Counted from the first letter of the stretch, positions 17,684 through 27,059 are shown. The stretch is DNA of 57,769 bases from Deltaproteobacteria bacterium (GCA_016219185.1 JACRBZ010000093.1:1-57769); one strand, 5' to 3'. The notes: generated from the letters alone by a model not told the origin. Program-made: numbers and translations.

Positions 17684-18822
17684 TTTCAAAACGTACACAG
17701 GAAATGACGTCGTTTATCGTGATGGATGTCCTTGAAAAGGCCTGCGAGATGGAATGCCAGGGCCGGCACATCATCCATCTCGAGGTTGGGGAGCCGGATT
17801 TCAACGCACCCGAATGCGTTAAGGATGCCGCCTGCAAGGCACTTGAGGACGGGTTTACCCACTACACCCATAGCCTCGGGCTTCTGGAGCTTCGGGAGGC
17901 CATCTGTGAATATTATGACGCCACCTACCGGGTAAAGGTGGAGCCGGATCAGATCCTGGTGTCCTCCGGCACGTCCCCTGTCATGTTCATGGTGTTTTCA
18001 GCGCTTCTGGAGGCTGGAGACGAGGTGATCATCTCGGATCCCCATTACGCCTGTTACCCCAATTTCATTCAGTTTGTTCAGGGTGTTCCGGTTCGGGTTC
18101 CGGTCTATGAAGAAGACGGGTTCCAATACCGGCCCGAAGCGATCCGGGAAAAAATATCAGATAGAACCCGGGCTGTTTTTATCAATTCCCCGTCCAATCC
18201 CACGGGAAATCTGCTTTCTTCCGATCGGATGAAAAAGATCGCCGAATTTTCCCCCTGTATCGTCTCGGATGAGATCTATCACGGACTGGTGTATGAAGGA
18301 AAAGAGCACTCCATTCTGGAATTTACGGACAACGCCTTTGTGCTGAACGGATTTTCAAAACTCTATGCCATGACCGGCCTGCGGCTGGGGTATGTGATTG
18401 CGCCCAAACCCTATATGCGGGCCCTTCAGAAAATCCATCAGAATTTTTTCATCTCCGCCAATTCCATGGTGCAAAAGGCGGGAATTGCCGCCCTTAAATA
18501 TGCCGGTGAAGATGTGGCCCGCATGAAGCGGATTTACGACGAGCGCCGGAAATTCATGATCAAAAGACTCCGGGAAATGGGACTTGGCATCACGGTGGAG
18601 CCTACCGGCGCCTTTTATGTATTTGCCAATGCCCGGCACATTTCCATGGATTCGTATCAGCTCGCCTTTGATATTCTGGAGAAAGCCTGCGTCGGCGTCA
18701 CGCCCGGCATTGATTTCGGAAAGAACGGTGAAGGGTATCTGCGGTTTTCTTATGCCAATTCCCTGGAAAACATCGCCGAAGGGATGAACCGCCTGGAAGC
18801 TTATCTTAAATCAAGAAGTTAA
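17680..18822 (+). CDS. PLP-dependent aminotransferase, class I/II
   Basis: 380-residue aspartate-aminotransferase-fold enzyme. Motifs: EVGEPDFNAP near 28-37, NSPSNPTGN (cofactor and substrate Asn), SDEIYHGLVYE, and NGFSKLYAMTGLRLGY, in which the Lys forms the Schiff base with PLP. Near the end is GEGYLRFSYANS with the substrate carboxylate Arg. ATG 17680 overlaps the dusB stop (ATGA). The exact amino-acid substrate cannot be read; neighbouring genes are housekeeping, but it could also supply transamination for the catabolic island downstream (speculative). Confidence 0.92.
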   Translation: MISKRTQEMTSFIVMDVLEKACEMECQGRHIIHLEVGEPDFNAPECVKDAACKALEDGFTHYTHSLGLLELREAICEYYDATYRVKVEPDQILVSSGTSPVMFMVFSALLEAGDEVIISDPHYACYPNFIQFVQGVPVRVPVYEEDGFQYRPEAIREKISDRTRAVFINSPSNPTGNLLSSDRMKKIAEFSPCIVSDEIYHGLVYEGKEHSILEFTDNAFVLNGFSKLYAMTGLRLGYVIAPKPYMRALQKIHQNFFISANSMVQKAGIAALKYAGEDVARMKRIYDERRKFMIKRLREMGLGITVEPTGAFYVFANARHISMDSYQLAFDILEKACVGVTPGIDFGKNGEGYLRFSYANSLENIAEGMNRLEAYLKSRS

Positions 18823-18893
18823 AAATCAGCCATCCTCAACCTTTTGATGAACTCATAAAAAGCTTGAGAATGCCAAATTGAATCCGGATCAAT

Positions 18894-19487
18894 ATGAATA
18901 TCCTGTCCGCTGAATTTATTACCAGCGCAACCCGGCCAACGCAGTACCCGCCGGTGAACTTTCCGGAAATTGCCTTTGCCGGTAAGTCGAATGTGGGAAA
19001 GTCCTCACTCATCAATGTCCTGGTCAATCGAAAACGCCTGGTCAAGACCAGCACGACGCCCGGCAGAACCCAACTCATTAATTTTTTTGATATCAACAAA
19101 AGTCTGACATTTGTGGATCTGCCCGGATACGGATATGCCAGGGTTCCGGCTTCCATTCAAAAAAGCTGGAAGCCCATGATCGAAACCTATCTGTCCGAAC
19201 GGCCCACGTTGAAGGCCGTTGTCATGATCATGGACATTCGCCGGATTCCGGATGAAAAGGACCTGTATCTGGTCAACTGGCTGGGGCATCATCAAATTCC
19301 GACAATAACTATTTTGACAAAAACCGATAAACTGAAAACATCTCAACAGGCGCGGCAATTAACCCTTGTTTCCGCAACCACGGGTATTCCCAAGGATCAG
19401 ATTATTTTGTTTTCGGCCAAAACCCGGACCGGAAAAGAGCGGATCTGGGAAGCCATTGAAAGGATATGCCATGCAGCAACATGCTGA
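18894..19487 (+). CDS. engB: Ribosome biogenesis GTPase EngB/YsxC
   Basis: 197-residue small GTPase acting in 50S subunit assembly. G1 GKSNVGKSS, G2 region with TPGRTQ, G3 DLPGYGYA, G4 TKTD, and G5 FSAKT are all present. Length is normal for the family. It ends 17 bp inside the start of era, so the two GTPase genes are translationally linked. The ribosome site is weak. Confidence 0.96.
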   Translation: MNILSAEFITSATRPTQYPPVNFPEIAFAGKSNVGKSSLINVLVNRKRLVKTSTTPGRTQLINFFDINKSLTFVDLPGYGYARVPASIQKSWKPMIETYLSERPTLKAVVMIMDIRRIPDEKDLYLVNWLGHHQIPTITILTKTDKLKTSQQARQLTLVSATTGIPKDQIILFSAKTRTGKERIWEAIERICHAATC

Positions 19488-20376
19488 GGAAGGCTTCAGA
19501 ACAGGTTTTATCGGAATTGTCGGCCCTCCCAATGTCGGGAAGTCCACGTTGTTGAATCGCATGATCGGGCAGAAAATATCCATTACCTCCAAGAAACCCC
19601 AGACCACCCGAAACCGGATTCAGGGAATCGTGAACCGTCCGGGCTGCCAGTTGGTTTTTATTGATACCCCGGGTATTCATACGGCCAGAAGCCCTCTGAA
19701 TACGCGTATTGTTGAAACTGCGCTTTCGGTGATGGGCGATGTGGATGTCCTGCTTCTGGTGGTGGACGCTTCGGACGCGGACCCCGAATCCGAAGCCATG
19801 CTGAAAACCGCTCTTCAGAACCAGAACCGGCCGGTCATTCTGGCCCTGAATAAAATTGACCTGATCGCTCGTCCCTCCCTGCTATCCATGATCGCCGACT
19901 GGTCCGCCATTTATCCGTTCAAGGCCGTTGTCCCCGTATCTGCCGAGACCGGTGAACAGGTGGATGCCCTGCTTCAGGCATTATCGGAAACCCTTCCAGA
20001 AGGCCCTGCTTTTTTTCCGGAAGAAAACCTGACGGATCTATCGGTCCGGTTTCTGGCCGGAGAAATCATCCGGGAAAAGGTATTTCGTCAGACCGGGCAG
20101 GAAATACCCTATTCGGTTGCCGTGACCATTGATTTATTCAAGGAAGACGAAAAAAAAGCGGATCTTACCCGCATTCACGCCACCATCCATGTGGAACGCG
20201 ATTCTCAGAAAGGCATTCTGATCGGCAAACAGGGAAGCAAACTCGGGCGTATCGGGGAGGATAGCCGTAAGGAAATTGAGAGGATGCTGGGCAAGCGGGT
20301 GTTTCTGAAGCTGTATGTCCGGGTTGAAAAAAACTGGAGCAAAGACTCCCGTTTTCTGTCCAAGTTCGGTTACTGA
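19471..20376 (+). CDS. era: GTPase Era
   Basis: 301-residue GTPase that binds 16S rRNA and helps mature the 30S subunit. G1 GPPNVGKST, G3 DTPGIH, G4 NKID and SAETGEQ are followed by a C-terminal KH domain with GILIGKQGSKLGRIG and LKLYVRVEKNW. ATG 19471 gives the normal N-terminus MQQHAEEGFRTGFIGIVG; longer in-frame starts would run deep into engB. Era's stop codon overlaps the next start (TGATG). Confidence 0.96.
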   Translation: MQQHAEEGFRTGFIGIVGPPNVGKSTLLNRMIGQKISITSKKPQTTRNRIQGIVNRPGCQLVFIDTPGIHTARSPLNTRIVETALSVMGDVDVLLLVVDASDADPESEAMLKTALQNQNRPVILALNKIDLIARPSLLSMIADWSAIYPFKAVVPVSAETGEQVDALLQALSETLPEGPAFFPEENLTDLSVRFLAGEIIREKVFRQTGQEIPYSVAVTIDLFKEDEKKADLTRIHATIHVERDSQKGILIGKQGSKLGRIGEDSRKEIERMLGKRVFLKLYVRVEKNWSKDSRFLSKFGY

Positions 20377-21212
20377 TGATCCTTTCTTTTCACCCCTGCT
20401 TTGAAGCCGATGAGAATCGGCTCTGTGCCGGAAGGCTACCGGACGAAAAAGACCTTTCGCTGATTCGATCCGCGGATGCTGTTGTTCTGCCCCAGGGCTG
20501 TTCACGGGAACTTTTCCAAATGGTGAGCCGGAACTGTGTCCGGTTTTTCCCCGATTACACGGCAAGATTTACCTATCCGGGCAAGCTGGGGCAGGCAAGG
20601 CTGTTTCTGGAAACCGGTGCGCGCCATCCGGACACGAAGATTTTTGCGTGTTTCAGCGATTACCTCAAGTCCTGTAAAAAAAATGTCCATTTTCTGCCTT
20701 CATATCCTTTTGTGCTGAAGATGGATTGGGGCGGGGAAGGGGACAATGTTTATCTGATTGCATCCGCGGATGAGCTTGAACACCGCCTCGGGCAGGTCAA
20801 AGCCTATGAGGCTACCGGCCAGCGAGGGTTTTTGATCCAGCACTATGTTCCTTCGGGATTCAGGTCCCTGCGAATTGTGACGATTTACCAGCGTTATGAA
20901 TCCTACTGGCGGTCCCACGACCAGCCGGGCAATTTTTGCGCCAGCCTGTCAAAGGGCGCCCGGATGGACAGGGTTTCGGATCCCGAGCTTCAGGAGATGG
21001 CTGTTCAGACGGTTCGCGAATTTTGTGCCAGAACGCAAATTAATCTGGCCGGTTTTGATATTTTGTTTTCTTCGGAAGAAAAGCAGCCTCTTCCGCTGTT
21101 TCTTGAAATCAATTATTTTTTCGGCCGCCAGGGGATCGGGGGATCCGAAGCCTATTACGCCCTGCTGGTGGAGCAGATTCATGGTTGGATTGCGGATCAG
21201 AAATTACGATGA
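20376..21212 (+). CDS. ATP-grasp domain protein, unknown substrate
   Basis: 278-residue protein of RimK/ATP-grasp type. Seen: FVLKMDWGGEGDNVYLI (glycine-rich ATP lid) near 111-127, a core with GFLIQHYVPSGFRSLRIV (adenine and acceptor strand), and a metal-binding LEINYFFGRQGIGG near the end. Family members join a carboxylate to an amine or thiol through an acyl-phosphate; nothing here shows the acceptor. ATG overlaps the era stop and the last bases overlap the HNH gene (ATGA), so it is a core member of this operon. Confidence 0.8.
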   Translation: MILSFHPCFEADENRLCAGRLPDEKDLSLIRSADAVVLPQGCSRELFQMVSRNCVRFFPDYTARFTYPGKLGQARLFLETGARHPDTKIFACFSDYLKSCKKNVHFLPSYPFVLKMDWGGEGDNVYLIASADELEHRLGQVKAYEATGQRGFLIQHYVPSGFRSLRIVTIYQRYESYWRSHDQPGNFCASLSKGARMDRVSDPELQEMAVQTVREFCARTQINLAGFDILFSSEEKQPLPLFLEINYFFGRQGIGGSEAYYALLVEQIHGWIADQKLR

Positions 21213-21493
21213 AACCTTTTGCATGGAATTTGGAAAACGAGGATATTGAGCGGGAACGCCGGAAAGCCAGGGAGCTTCGCGCGTCTCAGTGGTGGAAACG
21301 CCAGTGCGCCAAGGGCGTCTGCGGATACTGCGGTCAGCCCACGCCCGCTGCTGAGCTGACAATGGATCATGTTGTGCCGCTCTCCCGCGGTGGAAGAACC
21401 ACAAAAGGCAATGTTACTCCGGTATGCAAGGCCTGCAATACCGCAAAAAAGCAGAAACTTCTCATGGAATGGACTGAGGGGCAACTGAATTGA
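21209..21493 (+). CDS. Small HNH endonuclease-family protein
   Basis: 94-residue HNH protein. CGYCG (first Cys pair), MDHVVPLSRGG (the DH of HNH), NVTPVCKACNTAKK (Asn and second Cys pair) form a complete beta-beta-alpha metal motif. The N-terminal 40 residues are charged helix. There is no other domain, so DNA cleavage would depend on partners; many such solitary proteins have unproven targets. Start ATG 21209 overlaps the ATP-grasp stop and the end overlaps the phosphatase gene, so its link to era and the ATP-grasp gene is structural to the operon. Confidence 0.85.
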   Translation: MKPFAWNLENEDIERERRKARELRASQWWKRQCAKGVCGYCGQPTPAAELTMDHVVPLSRGGRTTKGNVTPVCKACNTAKKQKLLMEWTEGQLN

Positions 21494-23310
21494 TGACTCC
21501 CAGAACCCTTCGGCAGCGCCTGTCTTTTTTTGTGCTGCTTCCCGTTGCGGTATTGCTTCTCGGGATGGGTGCCGCCGGTTTTATTTATGCCCGTGCCAAG
21601 CTTCTGGACCAGTGGGGAGAAGCCGCCATGCTTCGGCTTCAGCGTGCGGCGCATGAGGTGGATATGCGTCTGAACATGCCGAAAATCTGGCTTGACCTGT
21701 ATCAGCGGACTTCTGAAAAACCATATGCGGGATGGATTCAAAATGACATCATTGAACAGCTCAAGGCGGTGGAAGGCGTCAGCCGCGTTACCCTGAACAG
21801 GTTGCAACATCCCGTTCCTTCAGCAGATCCCATTCCGAATTATGCCGACCCGGGATCTCAGCTGTTTCAGGATTCTTCCCACGGGGGTATGCATGGTGCC
21901 GGCCGTCAGGCCATTACCATAGCGGTCTCACCTTCCTGCCAGATTACGTGTGATGCCGGCCTGACCGTATCCCTCATTGCGGATCTTAAAAACAACGTGC
22001 AAGAGATTAACGGTTCTCTGGAAGCGGTGATGCCGTTTGATTACCTGATTGAAACCGTCAAATCGTCCGGATGGTGGCAAAGCAACGAGGCGTTTCTCGT
22101 GGATTTAAATGGTCGGATTCTGGCAGCCACGTCGCCCGAAGGCCGGCGTCAATTGGGCGAAACCGGGGATGTGCTTGAGCTGAAGGTCTTTGAAGCCTTA
22201 AAGCAAAAAACGCTTGGAATCGTATTCGGTCCCGGTTTTCCCGTTGCCGAAGTCAGCGGGTTCTACAGACTTCAGGAAGCGCCCTGGACCCTTGTCATGA
22301 TGGCTCCGGCAAAGGAAATCCTGTCGCCGATGATCTCCTTTCGAAACTATTACCTCATCGTCGGTCTGGCCTCCATCCTGACCATCCTCATGTTGATTCG
22401 ATGGGTTACGGGTAAAACCGTGGTTGCGATCAAGGACGTTTCCATTGCCGCGGGAAAACTGGCCAACGGGGATTTCGGTCAGGTACTTTCGGTCAACAGC
22501 CGGGACGAGGTGGGAGAGCTAACTTCCAGTTTCAATGCCATGGCGCATCAGCTCGAAGAACGGATGCGTCTTAAAGAGTCCCTGGATTTGGCAAAGGAAG
22601 TCCAGCAGAATCTGCTTCCGCAGCAATCCATCAATTTCTGCGGTCTGGATATCGCCGGAAAAAGCCTTTATTGTGACGATACCGGCGGAGATTATTATGA
22701 TTTTCTGCAATTTCCGGAGCTTGGGGAAAATCGGATTGGTGTTGCGGTCGGTGATGTGGCGGATCACGGAATTTCAGCGGCGCTTTTAATGACGACCACG
22801 CGGGCGCTCTTGCGCAGTCGAATCATCCGTCCGGGAACCCTTTCGCAGATCGTGGGGGATGTCAATCGCCTGCTGGGTGTGGATACGGCCCTGAGCGGCA
22901 ACTTCATGACACTGTTTGTCATGGTGATTGACTGTAAAAACAAGTGCATCCAATGGGTCAGGGCCGGCCATGACGCTGCCGAGGTTTATGATCCGGTTGC
23001 CGACAGCTTCCGGGAGCTGGGCGGAAGCGGCATGGCCCTGGGCGTTGATGACGCATGGAACTATCAAGAGTATCAGGAAACCGGTTGTACCGGCAACGAG
23101 ATCATCCTGATCGGCACGGACGGCATATGGGAAACTGAAAATCCTATGGGAGAGCGGTTCGGAAAAGAAAGGCTCCGCCGGATTATCCGTCAGTGGAGCC
23201 GGTCTTCATCCAGCGACATGATTGATGCCGTTCTTTCGGCAATCACCGATTTCCGGCAGACCTCGGTTCAGGCGGATGATATCACCCTGGTGGTGGTTAA
23301 GGGCGGATGA
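21493..23310 (+). CDS. Membrane PPM/RsbU-type serine phosphatase with HAMP
   Basis: 605-residue signalling phosphatase. TM1 about residues 12-34, an extracytoplasmic sensor region to about 280, TM2 about 283-305, HAMP about 306-358, coiled linker DLAKEVQQNLLPQ, then a SpoIIE/RsbU phosphatase domain with GGDYYDF and VGDVADHGISAALLM (metal-binding Asp residues) and a C-terminal QADDITLVVVK. Such enzymes usually dephosphorylate anti-sigma-factor antagonists; no partner STAS or kinase gene is next to it. ATG 21493 overlaps the HNH stop; a TTG one codon earlier is possible. Confidence 0.92.
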   Translation: MTPRTLRQRLSFFVLLPVAVLLLGMGAAGFIYARAKLLDQWGEAAMLRLQRAAHEVDMRLNMPKIWLDLYQRTSEKPYAGWIQNDIIEQLKAVEGVSRVTLNRLQHPVPSADPIPNYADPGSQLFQDSSHGGMHGAGRQAITIAVSPSCQITCDAGLTVSLIADLKNNVQEINGSLEAVMPFDYLIETVKSSGWWQSNEAFLVDLNGRILAATSPEGRRQLGETGDVLELKVFEALKQKTLGIVFGPGFPVAEVSGFYRLQEAPWTLVMMAPAKEILSPMISFRNYYLIVGLASILTILMLIRWVTGKTVVAIKDVSIAAGKLANGDFGQVLSVNSRDEVGELTSSFNAMAHQLEERMRLKESLDLAKEVQQNLLPQQSINFCGLDIAGKSLYCDDTGGDYYDFLQFPELGENRIGVAVGDVADHGISAALLMTTTRALLRSRIIRPGTLSQIVGDVNRLLGVDTALSGNFMTLFVMVIDCKNKCIQWVRAGHDAAEVYDPVADSFRELGGSGMALGVDDAWNYQEYQETGCTGNEIILIGTDGIWETENPMGERFGKERLRRIIRQWSRSSSSDMIDAVLSAITDFRQTSVQADDITLVVVKGG

Positions 23311-23492
23311 TTGTGTCTCTGTTTGTGCGAAAAATTCAATAAAACCTTCCTCTTCTTCCGCAGTGGATAATTTGATCCGCTTCGTCATGTCTTTGTTCTT
23401 GATAAAATGACTCCGGGTTGATATTAATCGACATATTAAAGAAATATTACTGATATGCACGTTTCATTAACCTGACTCATGGACTGAAATCA

Positions 23493-24137
23493 ATGAACCT
23501 GGATATATATAATCAAATTCGAGACCGGATCCTATTCCTGGAATATCAATCCGGTCAGATTCTGAACGAAAAGGTCCTGGCTGATGAATTCGGGGTCAGC
23601 CGTACCCCTCTGCGTGAAGTTCTTTATCGCCTGGAGTGGGAGCAACTGGTTCGGATTCTGCCGCGCTCCGGGACCATGGTGACCGAGATCGAGTTCCATA
23701 AAATGATGAATGTATTCCAGGTGCGCCTGGAGGTTGAGGCCCTGGCCGGCCGGCTTGCCGCGGAGCTGATTCTGCCGAACCATCTTGAAAGCATGGAGCA
23801 GCTCGAAAGGGATTGCGAGGCCCTGATCGATCAACGGAACCTGAAAGGCCTTGCAATGATCGATTTTGCGCTTCGCGGAATTCTCTATGATGCCGGCAAC
23901 AATCCGGTGCTCAGGGATATTTCCAATCAGCTTTACAATCTCACCTTTCGGATATGGTTTGTTATCATGGGTCGCGGAGACTGGACCGAGGAGGTTCTGG
24001 CTCTGGCCAACGAAATTCGGGCCATCCGCTCGATTCTGGCGCGTCGAAACCCGATCGAGGCCGGTGAAGCCCGCAAGTCTTTACTGCTACGCCATGTGGA
24101 ACGCATCAAACGTAAATTTCTGGAAGTCCCCGCCTGA
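23493..24137 (+). CDS. GntR-family (FCD-type) transcription regulator
   Basis: 214-residue repressor-type protein. An N-terminal winged helix holds LADEFGVSRTPLREVLYRLEWEQLV, which is the GntR recognition-helix signature; an all-helical FCD ligand domain follows (VRLEVEALAGRLAAE, metal-site FALRGIL region). Family members sense small acids or sugars and control adjacent catabolic operons. It is followed by an intrinsic terminator, so it is a separate transcript just upstream of the transport and catabolic genes it most likely regulates. Confidence 0.93.
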   Translation: MNLDIYNQIRDRILFLEYQSGQILNEKVLADEFGVSRTPLREVLYRLEWEQLVRILPRSGTMVTEIEFHKMMNVFQVRLEVEALAGRLAAELILPNHLESMEQLERDCEALIDQRNLKGLAMIDFALRGILYDAGNNPVLRDISNQLYNLTFRIWFVIMGRGDWTEEVLALANEIRAIRSILARRNPIEAGEARKSLLLRHVERIKRKFLEVPA

Positions 24138-24140
24138 TAT

Positions 24141-24165
24141 TTGCCCCGATCCGGGGCAATTTTTT
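24141..24165 (+). terminator. Intrinsic terminator after GntR gene
   Basis: TTGCCCCG (24141-24148), loop ATC, CGGGGCAA (24152-24159), then six T residues. Perfect 8-bp GC-rich stem with U-tract, 4 bp after the stop codon. Confidence 0.92.
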
Positions 24166-24292
24166 CAAATCATTTCTGTTCGCATTTTCCGAGCGTCATT
24201 ACCAGGAAGCGTTGCACCTTATTTTCACTGTTTACTGTCGGATACGCCATCTCCACATGACCCGAACCAGCGAGGTGCGCGTCTGTTCGCAT

Positions 24293-24334
24293 GGTATATT
24301 TAATATTGACAATTATAATCCCACTGGTATATCA
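24293..24334 (+). promoter_or_regulatory. Promoter and possible GntR sites of the ABC operon
   Basis: TTGACA (24306-24311), 16-bp spacer, TATATC (24328-24333). GGTATAT occurs at 24293-24299 and again at 24326-24332, flanking and overlapping the promoter; the second lies in TGGTATATCA, close to the TGGT-n-ACCA form bound by FCD-type GntR proteins. Regulator assignment is inference. Confidence 0.45.
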
Positions 24335-24429
24335 AAGATATTCAAAGAAATAGAATTCAGTAAATTATGGATAGCCTGTTTTATTTGGATAGGTTTTATT
24401 CTGTTTTTACGAAAAAGGGGGCATCCTCA

Positions 24430-25170
24430 ATGACCGTCTATCGTGTTCAAAACAAGTTGCAGTCATGGTATGGAGAATCCATTGGGATTCTCATTCTGGA
24501 TGCAGCCTATCCCTGCGTTCCCGGAAATGTGGGCAATGCCAGCACATTTGATTTTCCGGTGCGATACAAAGTCGTCAAAAACGCCTCGATCGACCGCCTG
24601 CTCAATCAGCGGGATCCGACCTTGCTTGAACCGTTTATCGAAGCGGCCCGGGAACTTCAGGCCGAGGGGGTAAAGGCGGTTACAGGGGCCTGCGGGTTTA
24701 TGGCCCTGTTTCAGAGACAGGTCGCTGACGCCCTGAACATTCCGGTTTTTCTTTCCAGTCTTCTCCAGGTTCGCTTCATTTATCAGATGCTTCCCAAAGG
24801 CCGCAAAATCGGCATCATTTCCGCGGATTCAAGCGCGCTGACGCCGGAGCATTTCTCCAGCGTGGGCATTACCCCGGACATCCCCCTGGTCTTTGGGGGC
24901 ATGGAGAATCAGACAGAATTTCGCGAAGCCGTTCTTTTGGAAAAAGGGACACTGGATACGGATCAAATTCAGCGAGAGGTCGTCGAAGTTGCTGAACAAA
25001 TGGTCCAAGATCACCCGGACACCGGTGCGATCGTGCTCGAATGCAGCGATCTGCCGCCCTATGCCGCGGCGGTTCAGGCTGCGGTGAACCGGCCGGTGTT
25101 CGATTTTATAACCATGATTGGCTATGTTCACTCGGCCCTGGTTCGAAGGCCTTTTCAAGGATTCATGTAG
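24430..25170 (+). CDS. Aspartate/glutamate/hydantoin racemase-family protein
   Basis: 246-residue protein of the Asp/Glu racemase superfamily, cofactor-independent enzymes with two active-site cysteines. Cys residues sit in the expected places: TGACGFM (after the first half) and VLECSDLPPY (second half). GISADSS-like phosphate or carboxylate loops are present (IGIISADSSALT). ATG 24430 has AGGGGG upstream and is chosen over 24367. It is the first gene of the ABC transporter operon, so it may interconvert D and L forms of the imported substrate; hydrolase or isomerase alternatives exist in this superfamily. Confidence 0.85.
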   Translation: MTVYRVQNKLQSWYGESIGILILDAAYPCVPGNVGNASTFDFPVRYKVVKNASIDRLLNQRDPTLLEPFIEAARELQAEGVKAVTGACGFMALFQRQVADALNIPVFLSSLLQVRFIYQMLPKGRKIGIISADSSALTPEHFSSVGITPDIPLVFGGMENQTEFREAVLLEKGTLDTDQIQREVVEVAEQMVQDHPDTGAIVLECSDLPPYAAAVQAAVNRPVFDFITMIGYVHSALVRRPFQGFM

Positions 25171-25199
25171 ATAGTGGCAATTCAGCCGGAGAAGAAACG

Positions 25200-26075
25200 A
25201 TGTTAATTGAAGTACTGATCGTCGGCGTCATGGTCGGCGCCATTTATTCCCTGGTCACCATCGGCTACAGCATGGTTTACGGCATTTTGAAGCTGATGAA
25301 TTTTGCTCACGGCGATGTTTACATCTTCGGTACCCTGCTGTGCTATACGCTGCTGACCAAATTCCATCTGAATCCATTTATCGCTGTTTTAGCGGCCGCA
25401 GCCATGGGCGGACTGCTCGCATCGCTGGTGGAAATCATTGCTTACCGGCGATTGAGGGCCGCGCAACACCGCATGATTTCCATGATCACGGCACTGGGTG
25501 CGGCGTATGTTATCCAGAATTCATCCGAGCTATCCTGGGGAAACCAGGTATTGTCTTTTCCATCGCTTTTTCCGGACCGGAATATCAGCGTTTTCGGCTC
25601 TCAGATTTCAGTCACCCATATTTTCACCCTCTTTGTTGCCGTGATCGTGATTGTCGGCTTCAATCTGTTTCTAAAACACCACAAGGCCGGAAAAGCCATT
25701 TTATGTGTTTCCGAAGACATTCCCACCTCCAGTCTGATGGGCATTCCGATCAACCGGACCATATCGGTGGTCTATTTTTTCGGTGGTGTTTTCGGGGTTC
25801 TGGGAGGGGTGCTCTATTCAGCCTCCTACAATGCCATTTCCATCAGTATGGGGTTTCGGGGAACTATTATCGCCTTTACCGCGGCGGTCATCGGCGGCAT
25901 CGGCAGTATGGGCGGCGCGCTGATCGGCGGCATGATTCTGGGGCTTTCGGAAAACCTGATCAGCGTATATGTGTCCAGTTCCTATAAAGATCCAATCACC
26001 TTTCTGATCCTGATCAGCATCCTGCTCATCCGGCCGACCGGCATTCTGGGCAATGCGGATTCCGGAAAGGTGTAA
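25200..26075 (+). CDS. livH: Branched-chain-type ABC permease, LivH-like
   Basis: 291-residue inner-membrane permease with about eight hydrophobic helices. Typical LivH features: GAIYSLVTIGYSMVYGILKLMNFAHGD at the start (overlapping motif), AVIGGIGSMGGALIGG, and SSYKDPITFLILI...RPTGILG at the end. GGAGA precedes ATG 25200. It pairs with the following LivM-like gene to form the pore of an importer for amino acids, amides or related compounds. Family firm; substrate unknown. Confidence 0.93.
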   Translation: MLIEVLIVGVMVGAIYSLVTIGYSMVYGILKLMNFAHGDVYIFGTLLCYTLLTKFHLNPFIAVLAAAAMGGLLASLVEIIAYRRLRAAQHRMISMITALGAAYVIQNSSELSWGNQVLSFPSLFPDRNISVFGSQISVTHIFTLFVAVIVIVGFNLFLKHHKAGKAILCVSEDIPTSSLMGIPINRTISVVYFFGGVFGVLGGVLYSASYNAISISMGFRGTIIAFTAAVIGGIGSMGGALIGGMILGLSENLISVYVSSSYKDPITFLILISILLIRPTGILGNADSGKV

Positions 26076-26088
26076 GGGAGGAGAAAGG

Positions 26089-27036
26089 TTGCCAAAGATC
26101 AGCATCAAATCAGGCAGAAAGCTCAATGTTCTGCTCCATATTGCCGGGATTATCGGGCTTAGCGTTGTGCCCCTTATCATTGAAAACTCCTATTACATGG
26201 GTATTGTCAACCTGATCCTCATTTACATCATCCTGTGCATGGGCCTGAACCTGATTTTGGGGTATACCGGGCTTCTGTCGCTCGGACACGCTGCCTTTTA
26301 CGGTATCGGCGGGTATGCCACGGCCATTCTCATGACCCGCTACGGACTTTCCTTCCTGTCCAGCCTGATCATTTCCGGCCTGCTGGCCCTGGTTTTCGGA
26401 ATGCTTCTGGGCATTCCGACCCGAAAGGTGCGGGGGGATTATTTTTGCCTGCTAACCATTGCGTTCGGAGAGATCTTCCGTTTGATCGCTCAGGCATGGA
26501 TCCCGTTTACGGGCGGTGCCATGGGCATTGTGGGCATTCCGATCCCCAAACTTTTCGCCTGGACGATCCGCAGCGAAACGGATTTTTATTACCTGGGACT
26601 CATTCTGGCCGGATTTACCTATCTGAGCCTGGCGCTGTTGATCGGGTCCCGATTCGGCCGTGCGTTTGTGGCCATCCGGGAAGACGAACTGGCAGCTTCG
26701 GTCATGGGAATCAATACATCGGCGTATAAGATCCTGGCCTTCAGTATCGGATCTTTGTATGCGGGCCTGGCGGGCAGCTATCTGGCGGTTTACCAGACCA
26801 CGATTACCCCCTCCAGTTTCCGTTTGGATGAATCCTGTCTGATGATCATCATGGTCATTGTCGGGGGAATGGGCAGTCTGCTTGCGCCGATTGCCGGCGT
26901 TATCATCATGACCCTTGCAACGGAGGCTTTTCGGTCTCTGGCCGACTATCGCATGCTCATCATCGGCGTGATCATGGTGACGGTATTGCTTTTCAGACCT
27001 CAGGGGCTTTTTGGAACAGCCGCTTTCAGGGACTGA
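26089..27036 (+). CDS. livM: Branched-chain-type ABC permease, LivM-like
   Basis: 315-residue permease if started at TTG 26089, which follows a strong GGGAGGAGAAAGG site; ATG 26053 would add 12 residues and overlap livH without such a site. Family features: GLNLILGYTGLLSLGHAAFYGIGGY, TRKVRGDYFCLLTIAFGE, AIREDELAASVMGIN, and RPQGLFG at the end. About nine hydrophobic helices. Second membrane subunit of the Liv-type importer. Confidence 0.92.
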   Translation: MPKISIKSGRKLNVLLHIAGIIGLSVVPLIIENSYYMGIVNLILIYIILCMGLNLILGYTGLLSLGHAAFYGIGGYATAILMTRYGLSFLSSLIISGLLALVFGMLLGIPTRKVRGDYFCLLTIAFGEIFRLIAQAWIPFTGGAMGIVGIPIPKLFAWTIRSETDFYYLGLILAGFTYLSLALLIGSRFGRAFVAIREDELAASVMGINTSAYKILAFSIGSLYAGLAGSYLAVYQTTITPSSFRLDESCLMIIMVIVGGMGSLLAPIAGVIIMTLATEAFRSLADYRMLIIGVIMVTVLLFRPQGLFGTAAFRD

Positions 27037-27059
27037 ACCTTTCAGAAAGGATTGAGTTC

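Noticed and set aside
23206..23460. Small minus-strand frame after the phosphatase gene
   Set aside because: Mostly overlaps the PPM domain on the other strand and has no ribosome site.
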